A stretch of DNA of 44,939 nt, taken from positions 1 through 44,939 of the forward strand of contig JBKBOJ010000019.1 of the NCBI GenBank assembly GCA_046294815.1, in the 5' to 3' direction. The notes below the pieces were generated by a model. It was not told the DNA's origin. It was given only the letters and a program-made list of their open reading frames with translations, and did not search any database. Positions within the stretch are counted from its first letter, which is position 1. Every line of letters starts with the position of its first letter. The position numbers and the translations under genes are program-made. This DNA is from Pelomonas sp046294815 (GTDB lineage: Bacteria; Pseudomonadota; Gammaproteobacteria; Burkholderiales; Burkholderiaceae_C). Below, one piece after another: positions 1 to 8,716 of this stretch.

Positions 1-84
1 CCCCTGTGGATGGGGCGTGCCCCGATGCAAGCCATGGCACGCGCAGCCGTTGCGCGGCGATTTGATCCAACGCAACATGACCCC

Positions 85-118
85 GTTCAACGCGGCCGCG
101 CGGCCGGCCGCTTTGAAC
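85..118. other. Long imperfect palindrome downstream of metF
   Basis: Arms 85-98 and 105-118 pair at 13 of 14 positions (single mismatch at 91/112) around a six-base loop. The outer part is GTTCAA/TTGAAC and the inner part is pure GC. It lies about 60 bases beyond the metF stop, so it may end or stabilise the ahcY-tlyA-metF transcript, although no T-run follows on either strand. The remaining bases 1-175 hold no convincing gene. A minus-strand ATG at 78 opens a frame that runs off the left edge, but 26 codons are too few to judge. Confidence 0.5.
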
Positions 119-175
119 TGGGTCAACAAGACGCGCAGCGAGTGCGGCGCGGCGGCAACAGTGCGTCGCCCGGCG

Positions 176-1009
176 TCAGCCGCCCAGCCCCAGGCGCTTG
201 CAGAGCTCCAGCGTCAGCCCGCTCTGGTTCAGCGTGTAGAAGTGCAGGGCCGGCGCGCCGCCCTGGATCAGGCGCTCGCAGAGCTTGGTGACCACTTCCA
301 GGCCGAAGGCGCGGATGCTGGCCGTGTCGTCCATGAAGCCTTCCATCTTCATCTGCACCCAGCGCGGGATCTCGATGCCGTCGCGCTGCGCGAACTGCGC
401 GATGCGGGCGTAGTTGTGGAAGGGCATGATGCCCGGCACGATGGGCTGGGTGACGCCCAGGCGGCGGGCCTCGTCGACGAAGTGGAAGTAGGCGTCGGCG
501 TTGAAGAAGAACTGCGTGATGGCGCCGTCGGCGCCGGCCCGCATCTTGTCGGCAAAGTGCTGCAGGTCGCGCGCCGCGTAGCGCTGCTGCGGATGCACCT
601 CGGGGTAGGCGGCCACCTCGATGTGCCAGTCGGCACCTTGAGTCTCGCGGATGAAGCGCACCAGCTCGGCCGCGTAGCGGAACTCGCCCGCCGTGGCCGT
701 GCCGCTGGGCAGGTCGCCGCGCAGCGCGACGACGCGGCGGATGTTCTGCGCCCGGTAGGTGGCCAGGATCTCGGCGATGTTCTCGCGCGTGGAGCCCACG
801 CAGGAGAGGTGCGGCGCGGCCTCGAAGCCGGTGCTGGCGATGTCCATCACGGTCGACAGCGTCTTCTCGCGCGTGGAGCCGCCGGCCCCGTAGGTGACGC
901 TGAAGTACTGAGGCTTGAGGGCGCCGAGCTCTTGCACGACGGTCTTGAGCTTGTCGACGCCGACCGGCGTGTTGGGTGGAAAGAATTCAAACGAGACAGG
1001 GGTGCTCAT
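176..1009 (-). CDS. metF: Methylenetetrahydrofolate reductase (MetF)
   Basis: Flavoprotein that reduces 5,10-methylene-THF to 5-methyl-THF, the methyl donor for methionine synthesis; cytosolic TIM barrel. The 277-residue product starts with the family motif SFEFFPP and continues with TYGAGGSTR, the RGDLP segment (here ALRGDLPSG) and QFFFN, all typical of bacterial MetF. Length is close to the usual 280-300. Its ATG overlaps the tlyA stop by four bases (ATGA), so translation is probably coupled. It is the last gene of an operon headed by ahcY under an SAH riboswitch, which joins methyl-donor supply to SAH removal. No metE or metH is visible in the window. Identification is secure. Confidence 0.96.
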   Translation of the reverse strand: MSTPVSFEFFPPNTPVGVDKLKTVVQELGALKPQYFSVTYGAGGSTREKTLSTVMDIASTGFEAAPHLSCVGSTRENIAEILATYRAQNIRRVVALRGDLPSGTATAGEFRYAAELVRFIRETQGADWHIEVAAYPEVHPQQRYAARDLQHFADKMRAGADGAITQFFFNADAYFHFVDEARRLGVTQPIVPGIMPFHNYARIAQFAQRDGIEIPRWVQMKMEGFMDDTASIRAFGLEVVTKLCERLIQGGAPALHFYTLNQSGLTLELCKRLGLGG

Positions 1010-1752
1010 CGGGTGGCGTGTAGAAAGAACTCGCGGTTGCCATCACCGCCGGTGATGGGGCTGTCGAAGTAGTCCAGCACCTTGAGGCCCAGGGCCGTGC
1101 AGGCCAGGCGCACGCGGGCTTCCAGTGCGGGAAAGTCGGCCTCGTCTTTGACGAGCCCACCCTTGCCCAGGGCTTGTGGCCCCAGCTCGAACTGCGGCTT
1201 GATGAGCACGAGCAGATGGCCGTGCACTTCCAGCCAGGGCAGCAGCTCCGGCAGGCTGCCGACCATGGAGATGAAACTCAGGTCGCCCACGACGACCGTG
1301 AAGCCGCCGGTGGGCGTATGTGGGCGCAGCGCCTCCAGCTCGCGCACGTGCATGCCTTCCAGCGCTGTCACGCGCGGATCGGCGCGCAGCCGCTCGTGCA
1401 GCTGGCCGTGGCCCACGTCCACGCCCACCACGTGCCGGGCGCCATGGGCCAGCAGGCAGTCGGTGAAGCCGCCGGTGCTCTGGCCCACGTCCAGCGCGAT
1501 GTGGCCGGCCACGTCCAGGCCGGTGCGCCTGAGCGCGCCTTCGAGCTTGAGGCCGCCGCGCGACACGTAGCGCAGCTCCGCGTCGTCGGTGACGCGCAGC
1601 TGCGCGGTCTCGGGCAGATCCTCGCCGGCCTTCTTCAGCCGCGACCAGCCGGTGGGCGAGGCCCACTCGGCTGCGCCCTGGCTGATCAGGCGCTGGGCTG
1701 CCGAGCGCGTCGGTGCCAGGCCTTGCGCGACGAGGAGCTGGTCGGCGCGCAT
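1006..1752 (-). CDS. tlyA: TlyA-family S4-domain RNA methyltransferase (FtsJ-like)
   Basis: SAM-dependent 2'-O-ribose methyltransferase family, often annotated hemolysin A; characterised members methylate rRNA. The 248-residue product has an N-terminal S4 RNA-binding domain (about 1-60), the linker signature SRGGLKL (64-70), SAM motif I DVGQSTGG (88-95), GDLSFIS (156-162) and IKPQFE (184-189). K69, D157 and K185 fit the catalytic set of the FtsJ fold. It sits six bases after ahcY and overlaps metF by four, so it is co-transcribed in an SAH-responsive operon. That is a sensible but notable place for an enzyme that itself makes SAH. The exact rRNA target in this organism cannot be read from sequence. 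Confidence 0.92.
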   Translation of the reverse strand: MRADQLLVAQGLAPTRSAAQRLISQGAAEWASPTGWSRLKKAGEDLPETAQLRVTDDAELRYVSRGGLKLEGALRRTGLDVAGHIALDVGQSTGGFTDCLLAHGARHVVGVDVGHGQLHERLRADPRVTALEGMHVRELEALRPHTPTGGFTVVVGDLSFISMVGSLPELLPWLEVHGHLLVLIKPQFELGPQALGKGGLVKDEADFPALEARVRLACTALGLKVLDYFDSPITGGDGNREFFLHATR

Positions 1753-1758
1753 CGTGGA

Positions 1759-3180
<1,422 letters not shown>

Positions 3181-3253
3181 GTCGGCTCCTTCAGTCAATG
3201 AAGCCGCGGACCCGGGCGGGGGAAATCAGGACTCACCCCGACCCAGGGTCAGC

Positions 3254-3328
3254 GGGTGAGCGCGGTTGCAGGGTGGAACTCCGAGCCTGGCCTCAATAGC
3301 TGCTGAGGTTGCAACGCTCCTCGGAAGC
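3254..3328 (-). promoter_or_regulatory. SAH riboswitch (ahcY leader)
   Basis: Read on the minus strand, the leader contains TTCCGAGGAGCGTTGCAAC, then AGGCTCGGA, then GCAACCGCGCTCA. This order matches the conserved core of the SAH riboswitch family. CCGAG (3319-3324 region) can pair with CTCGG (3281-3285). GAGCG and TTGC in the first block can pair with CGCTC and GCAA in the last, giving the expected second helix. About 70 bases separate the aptamer from the AAGGAG of ahcY, leaving room for an expression platform. In known members SAH binding turns expression on. Assignment is by consensus recall, not a covariance search. Confidence 0.93.
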
Positions 3329-3333
3329 CTTGC

Positions 3334-3339
3334 ATTCTA
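3334..3339 (-). promoter_or_regulatory. ahcY: Likely -10 element of the ahcY operon
   Basis: On the minus strand TAGAAT occurs about 6 bases before the riboswitch starts, so transcription would begin almost exactly at the aptamer. No good -35 hexamer is found 16-18 bases upstream. Instead that space is filled by copy 1 of a 25-base repeated motif, which may replace -35 contacts with an activator site. The same CTAGAAT string precedes yajC and the cold-shock gene. Confidence 0.5.
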
Positions 3340-3361
3340 GGAGTCTTTCGGGCTTTGGGTC
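3337..3361 (-). repeat. Conserved 25-base motif, copy 1 (upstream of ahcY)
   Basis: Minus strand reads GACCCAAAGCCCGA, then AAGA, then CTCCTAG. It matches copy 2 (24049-24073, upstream of pyk) at 22 of 25 positions, and its last 18 bases are related to copy 3 (41720-41744). The element abuts or overlaps the presumed -10 of ahcY. Nature unknown: regulator site, specialised promoter or small dispersed repeat. Confidence 0.6.
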
Positions 3362-3455
3362 GGGGGCGCCCCGTGCATGCGCACGGGCTTGCGGGCGGCG
3401 CCGCTGCAGGTCGCCGGCGCGCCAGCCCCCGACGCGCTGGCGCAGCGCGGCCAGG

Positions 3456-5204
3456 TCAAGCGGCGCCGGCATCGGAGGGCCCGGCCTGCTTGCGGGCGTA
3501 CATGTCGGCGTCGGCGTGTTTGAGCAGGCTCTCGGTGTCCTGGCCGTCGGCAGGGAACAGCGCGATGCCGAAGCTGGCGTGCGCGACATGGTCGGGCGCC
3601 AGTTCGGCCAGGCAGTGCAGTGGCTGGGCCATGGTCTGCTCCAGATGGCGGCGCGCGGCCTCGGCGTCGCTGCGGCTTCCGACGGACTCCAGCAGCAGCA
3701 CGAACTCGTCGCTCGCATAGCGCGCCACGATGTCGCCCGCGCGCACGCTGGCGCGCAGGCGCTCTCCGAACTCCTTCAGCGCCGCATCGCCGGTCGTGTG
3801 GCCGAAGCGGGCGTTGATGTCCTTGAAGCGGTCGAAGTCGACGAACATGATGGCGAACGGTGTCTGGTCGCTGCGGCGGCGCTGTTGCAGGATGCGGTCC
3901 TCGATGCGGCGCAGGATGGCGCTGCGGTTGGACAGGCCGGTGAGCTGGTCGGTCAGCAGGCGCCGCTGCATGTCGGCGAAGCTGCGCGCCAGCTCGCCCA
4001 GCTCGTCTTGGCGGCGCACCTCGGGAGGCTCGTCCAGCACGCCGTTGCCCACGCGCCGGGCGGCGTCGGCCAGTTTGCGCAGTTCGCGCGTGACGATGCC
4101 CTGCACCGCCCAGCCCAGGGCCAGCACCGCCAGCGTGGCGAACGCTGCGATCCAGCCCGCGTGGACAAAGCTGCGTTGCGCGCTGGCGAGGAAGTCGTTG
4201 CGTGGCACGGCGGCGATGACCAGCCAGTCCAGGCCGAGTGCGGGTGTCAGCCTGACGTAGCCCACCTGGATGCCGCGGCCGTCCGGGCCGTCGACGCAGA
4301 AGGTCTGCGGCGTCGTGCCCGTGGTCTGCACCGTGTGGCGCTGGCTGACCGCCCGGAACGCGCTGGCCACCAGTGCGTCGGGGCTTTCGCGCGCGTCCAG
4401 CCGCTGCGGCTCGCCGGCGCTCGCCGTCTTCAGGTGCGCGCCGCGTGACACACCCACCAGCTGGCCATCGGCCTGCACGACCATGGCCACGGCGTTCTCA
4501 CTGAGCGCCAGCCGGCCCAGCAGCGCGCTGAGCTGCTTGAGCGGCAGGTCGGTGGCACCCACGCCCTCGGGTTCGCCGACGTCATTGCCCAGCCGCTTGG
4601 TGCGGGTGAGGATGAGGTCGCGGGTCTTGAAGTCCACGTAGACCGGCGTCCAGGCCAGCGGCGCGGGGTTGGTCATGGCGCTCTGGAACCAGGGCCGCTC
4701 GCGGGGATCGAAGATCCGGTCCTCCACGGTCGGGGAGCGCAGCGGCCCGTCGATGCCGCTGATGCGGTGAATGCTGCGCGGCCCGCTGTCGGTTGTGCGC
4801 AACCGCAGCTCGGCCTCCTGCTCGGAGAAGCGCCACAGGCCGATGAAGTGGCCGCGGCGGTCGCCGTAGTAGACGTAGTTGTTGGGATCGCGGTGGATGG
4901 AGGTCGCCAGCCAGAAGCGCTCGCGCAGTGTGGCCAGCTCGGCCTGCAGGTCGCCGGGCGCTGCGCGTCCGGTGGGAAACGCGGCCTCCAGCACGCTGTC
5001 GGCGCCGCCGACCTGGCGCTCCAGCGTGGCGGCGACGCGCTGCACCGCCTCGGACAGCAATTGGGCCGACAGCGTGTCCACCGCGTCCCGGCCGGCGCGC
5101 CAGGACAGCCCAGCCAGCAGCAGCGCCAGCGCCACCACCAGCACCGCATAGGGCAGGGTCAGCAGCTGGCGCAGGCTCAGGCGATCGGTCAGGCTTGTCC
5201 GCAA
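3456..5204 (-). CDS. Membrane Cache-HAMP-GGDEF protein with ASDEF signature
   Basis: Putative diguanylate cyclase-type signalling protein of 582 residues. A transmembrane segment near 15-35, a periplasmic region to about 315 resembling a double Cache sensor, a second membrane segment near 320-345, a HAMP-like linker and a GGDEF domain from about 417. The domain keeps DQLTGLSNR, FVDFDRFKDIN and FGHTTGD, but the signature loop reads ASDEF (497-501, bases 3702-3716) instead of GGDEF. The two glycines that hold GTP are changed while D-E-F stays, so activity is uncertain; it could be weak, altered or purely regulatory. The start is TTG with GGAG five bases ahead. No neighbour shares its strand and function, so it is probably monocistronic. 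Confidence 0.88.
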   Translation of the reverse strand: MRTSLTDRLSLRQLLTLPYAVLVVALALLLAGLSWRAGRDAVDTLSAQLLSEAVQRVAATLERQVGGADSVLEAAFPTGRAAPGDLQAELATLRERFWLATSIHRDPNNYVYYGDRRGHFIGLWRFSEQEAELRLRTTDSGPRSIHRISGIDGPLRSPTVEDRIFDPRERPWFQSAMTNPAPLAWTPVYVDFKTRDLILTRTKRLGNDVGEPEGVGATDLPLKQLSALLGRLALSENAVAMVVQADGQLVGVSRGAHLKTASAGEPQRLDARESPDALVASAFRAVSQRHTVQTTGTTPQTFCVDGPDGRGIQVGYVRLTPALGLDWLVIAAVPRNDFLASAQRSFVHAGWIAAFATLAVLALGWAVQGIVTRELRKLADAARRVGNGVLDEPPEVRRQDELGELARSFADMQRRLLTDQLTGLSNRSAILRRIEDRILQQRRRSDQTPFAIMFVDFDRFKDINARFGHTTGDAALKEFGERLRASVRAGDIVARYASDEFVLLLESVGSRSDAEAARRHLEQTMAQPLHCLAELAPDHVAHASFGIALFPADGQDTESLLKHADADMYARKQAGPSDAGAA

Positions 5205-5277
5205 GAGAACTCCGGGGCGAGAGGATGGTCGCGGTGCAGGTTAGCAGCGACCCGGCGGGTCGCGCGCGGCCCGGCAC

Positions 5278-5283
5278 TAGAAT
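5278..5283 (+). promoter_or_regulatory. Likely -10 element of yajC-secDF
   Basis: ACTAGAATTC contains TAGAAT 53 bases before the yajC start, in the 131-base gap shared with the divergent GGDEF gene. A -35 hexamer is not obvious in the GC-rich sequence upstream. The same -10 string occurs before ahcY and the cold-shock gene. Confidence 0.4.
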
Positions 5284-5335
5284 TCAAGGTTGCTTTGCGG
5301 CGGCGTCTGCCGCTGCTTCACCGCAGGAATCTAAC

Positions 5336-5668
5336 GTGTTCATCTCCAACGCCTACGCCCAGGCCGCCGCCCCGGCCGCCGCTTCCCCCGAGTCCGGCCT
5401 CCTCGGCATGCTGCCGCTGGTGCTGATGTTCGTGGTGCTCTATTTCGTCATGATTCGGCCGCAGATGAAGCGCCAGAAGGAGCACAAGGCCATGATCGAG
5501 GCGCTGGCCAAGGGCGACGAGGTCGTCACGGCCGGTGGCGTCGTTGGCAAGGTCAGCAAGCTGGGCGACAACTTCATCCACCTGGAGGTCGCCAACGGCG
5601 TCGAGTTGCAGGTCCAGCGCAGCGCGATCGCGCAGGTGCTCCCCAAGGGCAGCGTCAAGATCGCTTGA
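5336..5668 (+). CDS. yajC: Sec translocon accessory protein YajC
   Basis: Small inner-membrane partner of SecDF in protein export. I place the start at GTG 5336 (residues begin VFISNAYAQ), preceded by AGGA eight bases upstream. This gives 110 residues, the usual YajC length; the frame is open further upstream but overlaps the divergent gene. A short N-terminal Ala-rich stretch leads to one transmembrane helix (LLGMLPLVLMFVVLYFVMI) followed directly by RPQMKRQKEHKAM, then the cytoplasmic domain with GDEVVTAGGVVGKV. Next gene is secD, 63 bases downstream, giving the standard yajC-secD-secF order. Confidence 0.95.
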   Translation: MFISNAYAQAAAPAAASPESGLLGMLPLVLMFVVLYFVMIRPQMKRQKEHKAMIEALAKGDEVVTAGGVVGKVSKLGDNFIHLEVANGVELQVQRSAIAQVLPKGSVKIA

Positions 5669-5731
5669 ACTCGGCCCGACCGGCGCCATCTTCGGCCATC
5701 GCCGCGCGCGGCGCCGACAAGGAAGTCATCC

Positions 5732-7624
5732 ATGAACCGCTATCCGCTTTGGAAGTACGCGATCCTGCTCGTGGCGCTGCTGATTAGCACGCTGTACGCG
5801 CTGCCCAACCTGTTCGGTGAGGCGCCGGCCGTGCAGGTGTCCAGCGCCAAGGTCACCGTCAAGGTGGACCAGGCGCTGATCAGCCGCATCGAGGCGGCGC
5901 TGCAGCAGGCCGGCATCAAGGCGGACTATGTTCAGTTCGACGGCAACTCCATCAAGGCCCGTTTCGGTGACACCGACACGCAGCTCAAGGCCAAGGACGC
6001 CATCAACAAGGCGCTGAACACCGATCCGGCCGACCCGACCTACATCGTGGCGCTGAACCTGTTGTCGCGGTCGCCGCAGTGGCTGTCCAGCCTGCATGCC
6101 AATCCCATGTACCTGGGCCTGGACCTGCGCGGCGGCGTGCACTTCCTGATGCAGGTCGACATGAAGGCCGCGCTGACCAAGAAGGCCGAGGCGCTGGCGG
6201 GCGATGCGCGCAGCATGTTGCGCGAGAAGAACATCCGCCACGCCGGCATCAGCCGCGACGGCAACACGGTGCTGATCAACTTCCGCGACGAGGCGCAGCG
6301 CCAGGCGGCGCTGGAGTTGCTGCAGAGCCAGCTGCCCGACGTGGTGTGGACGCAGCAGGGCGAGGGCGGCGAACTGCGCCTGGTCGGCAGCCTGTCGCCC
6401 AAGGCCCAGCTCGCGACGCAGGAGGCGGCGCTCAAGCAGAACATCACGACGCTGCACAACCGCGTCAATGAGCTGGGCGTGGCCGAGCCCATCATCCAGC
6501 AGCAGGGCCTGGACCGCGTGGTCGTGCAGTTGCCCGGCGTGCAGGACACGGCCAAGGCCAAGGACATCATCGGCCGCACCGCCACGCTGGAACTGCGCAT
6601 GGTGGACGACAGCGCCGAGGCCCAGGAAGCGCTGCGCGGCAACGGCCCCGTGCCCTTCGGCTCCGAGCGCTTCATCGACCGCGGCTTCGGCCCCATCATC
6701 GTCAAGCGCCAGGTCGTGCTGACCGGCGACAGCCTGATCGACGCCCAGCCCGGCTTCGACGACAAGCAGCAGCCCGCCGTGCACCTGACGGTGGACGCCA
6801 AGGGCGCCCGCATCATGAAGGAGGTCTCGCGCGAGAACATCGGCAAGCGCATGGCCATCCTGATCTTCGAGAAGGGCAAGGGCGAGGTCGTCACCGCGCC
6901 GAACATCAACGGTGAACTGGGCAGCCGCTTCCAGATCTCCGGTGCGATGACCACCCAGGAGGCCGCCGACACGGCGCTGCTGCTGCGCGCCGGCTCGCTG
7001 GCCGCGCCGATGGAGATCATCGAAGAGCGCACCATTGGCCCCAGCCTGGGCAAGGAAAACATCGAGAAGGGCATCGCCAGCGTGACTTGGGGCTTTGTCG
7101 CAGTGGCAGTCTTCATGTGCGCCTACTACATGCTCTTCGGCGTGTTCTCGTCGCTGGCGCTGGGCTTCAACGTGCTGCTGCTGGTGGCCGCGCTGTCGCT
7201 GATGCAGGCCACGCTGAGCCTGCCCGGCATCGCCGCGATGGCGCTGGCGCTGGGCATGGCCATCGACTCCAACGTGCTGATCAACGAGCGGATACGCGAG
7301 GAGTTGCGCGCGGGCGTGGCGCCGCAGCAGGCCATCCACCTGGGCTATGAGCGCGCCTGGGCCACGATTCTGGACTCCAACGTGACGACGCTGATCGCCG
7401 GCGTCGCGCTGCTGGTGTTCGGCTCCGGTCCGATCAAGGGCTTTGCGGTCGTGCACTGCCTGGGCATTCTGACGTCCATGTTCTCGTCCGTCGTGTTCTC
7501 GCGCGGCCTTGTGAACCTCTGGTATGGCCGCAAGAAGAAGCTCAAGAGCGTGTCCATTGGACAGATCTGGCGGCCCGACACCGACAAGCCTGCCGCTGAG
7601 GCGGTCGACTCTGCGAAGGCCTGA
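5732..7624 (+). CDS. secD: Protein translocase subunit SecD
   Basis: Inner-membrane RND-family component that uses the proton gradient to pull secreted proteins through SecYEG. The 630-residue product begins with a membrane helix (YAILLVALLISTLYALPNLF). It carries the D1 motif LGLDLRGGVHFLMQVD and a large periplasmic P1 region. The five-helix C-terminal bundle contains GMAIDSNVLINERIREEL, with the conserved Asp of the proton pathway. Length is in the normal range (about 600-630). secF follows after 12 bases, so the two are translated from one message with yajC. Confidence 0.97.
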   Translation: MNRYPLWKYAILLVALLISTLYALPNLFGEAPAVQVSSAKVTVKVDQALISRIEAALQQAGIKADYVQFDGNSIKARFGDTDTQLKAKDAINKALNTDPADPTYIVALNLLSRSPQWLSSLHANPMYLGLDLRGGVHFLMQVDMKAALTKKAEALAGDARSMLREKNIRHAGISRDGNTVLINFRDEAQRQAALELLQSQLPDVVWTQQGEGGELRLVGSLSPKAQLATQEAALKQNITTLHNRVNELGVAEPIIQQQGLDRVVVQLPGVQDTAKAKDIIGRTATLELRMVDDSAEAQEALRGNGPVPFGSERFIDRGFGPIIVKRQVVLTGDSLIDAQPGFDDKQQPAVHLTVDAKGARIMKEVSRENIGKRMAILIFEKGKGEVVTAPNINGELGSRFQISGAMTTQEAADTALLLRAGSLAAPMEIIEERTIGPSLGKENIEKGIASVTWGFVAVAVFMCAYYMLFGVFSSLALGFNVLLLVAALSLMQATLSLPGIAAMALALGMAIDSNVLINERIREELRAGVAPQQAIHLGYERAWATILDSNVTTLIAGVALLVFGSGPIKGFAVVHCLGILTSMFSSVVFSRGLVNLWYGRKKKLKSVSIGQIWRPDTDKPAAEAVDSAKA

Positions 7625-7636
7625 GGGCAAGACGAC

Positions 7637-8671
7637 ATGGAACTCTTTCGCATCAAGCGTGACCTGCCGCTGATGAAGCACGCGTTGATCTTCAACGTGA
7701 TCTCCTTCATCACCTTCGCCGCCGCAGTGTTCTTTCTGTTCACTCGCGGGCTGCATTTCTCCATCGAGTTCACTGGCGGGACCGTCATCGAAGTCGAGTA
7801 CGCCCAGTCGGCCGACATCGAGAAGACCCGTCACACCGTCGAGGCCATGGGCTTTGGCGAGGTGCAGGTGCAGAAGTTCGGCTCCTCGCGCGACGTGATG
7901 ATCCGCCTGCCGCTGCGCGGCGACGTCAAGCAGACCGAGTTGGTCGACAAGGTTTTCGGTGAGCTGTGCAAGGCCGAGGGCGGCACGCTCAGCCAGCAGC
8001 AGCAGGTCACGCCGCAGGGTGAGCAGGTCAGCAAGCAGGTTTGCGCCAAGGCCGATGGCGGCGAGCCCGTCAAGCTGTCGCGCTCCGAGGTGGTGGGCCC
8101 GGCCGTCGGCGCCGAACTGGCCCAGGATGCCGCCAAGGCGCTGGCCATGACGGTGGTGGGCATCATGATCTACCTGGCGATCCGGTTCGAGTGGAAGTTC
8201 GCGGTCGCCGGCATCATCGCCAACCTGCACGACGTGGTCATCATCCTGGGCTTCTTCGCCTATTTCCAGTGGGAGTTCTCGCTGGCGGTGCTCGCGGCCA
8301 TCCTGGCGGTGCTGGGTTACTCGGTGAACGAGTCCGTCGTCATCTTCGACCGGGTGCGCGAGACCTTCCGCAAGTACCGCAAGCTCAACACGCACGAGGT
8401 CATTGACCACGCCATCACGTCGACGATGAGCCGCACCATCATCACGCACGGCTCCACGCAGCTGATGGTGCTGTCCATGCTGCTGTTCGGCGGCCCGACG
8501 CTGCACTACTTCGCGGTGGCGCTGACCATCGGCATCCTGTTCGGCATCTATTCCTCCGTGTTCGTCGCGGCGGCCATCGCGATGTGGTTGGGTGTCAAGC
8601 GCGAAGACCTGGTCAAGACCACGGTCAACCGGGACGACCCTAGCGACCCGAACGCCGGGGCCGTCGTGTAG
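7637..8671 (+). CDS. secF: Protein translocase subunit SecF
   Basis: Partner of SecD in the inner-membrane SecDF complex. The 344-residue product shows a first membrane helix, then FSIEFTGGTVIEVEY (the SecF version of the D1 motif). The C-terminal bundle contains SVNESVVIFDRVRETFRKYRK and STMSRTIITHGSTQLMVL, both family signatures. A stretch around 110-150 is longer than in E. coli SecF and rich in Gln and Lys, with two Cys; this looks like a periplasmic loop variation. It ends 45 bases before the DUF1631 gene with no terminator between, so read-through is likely. Confidence 0.97.
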   Translation: MELFRIKRDLPLMKHALIFNVISFITFAAAVFFLFTRGLHFSIEFTGGTVIEVEYAQSADIEKTRHTVEAMGFGEVQVQKFGSSRDVMIRLPLRGDVKQTELVDKVFGELCKAEGGTLSQQQQVTPQGEQVSKQVCAKADGGEPVKLSRSEVVGPAVGAELAQDAAKALAMTVVGIMIYLAIRFEWKFAVAGIIANLHDVVIILGFFAYFQWEFSLAVLAAILAVLGYSVNESVVIFDRVRETFRKYRKLNTHEVIDHAITSTMSRTIITHGSTQLMVLSMLLFGGPTLHYFAVALTIGILFGIYSSVFVAAAIAMWLGVKREDLVKTTVNRDDPSDPNAGAVV

Positions 8672-8716
8672 AGTGATTCAGACCCCGGAAACACTCCGCG
8701 CAGCCACCACTCTCCC

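Noticed and set aside
10..291. Plus-strand frame at the left edge
   Set aside because: It runs into the 3' end of metF on the other strand, is Arg/Ala-rich without motifs and has no ribosome site.
5726..8506. Very long open frame (over 900 codons) antisense to secD and secF
   Set aside because: The composition is His/Gln/Arg/Ala/Asp-rich without any domain, and secD and secF on the other strand are unmistakable. GC-rich genes leave such stop-free shadows.
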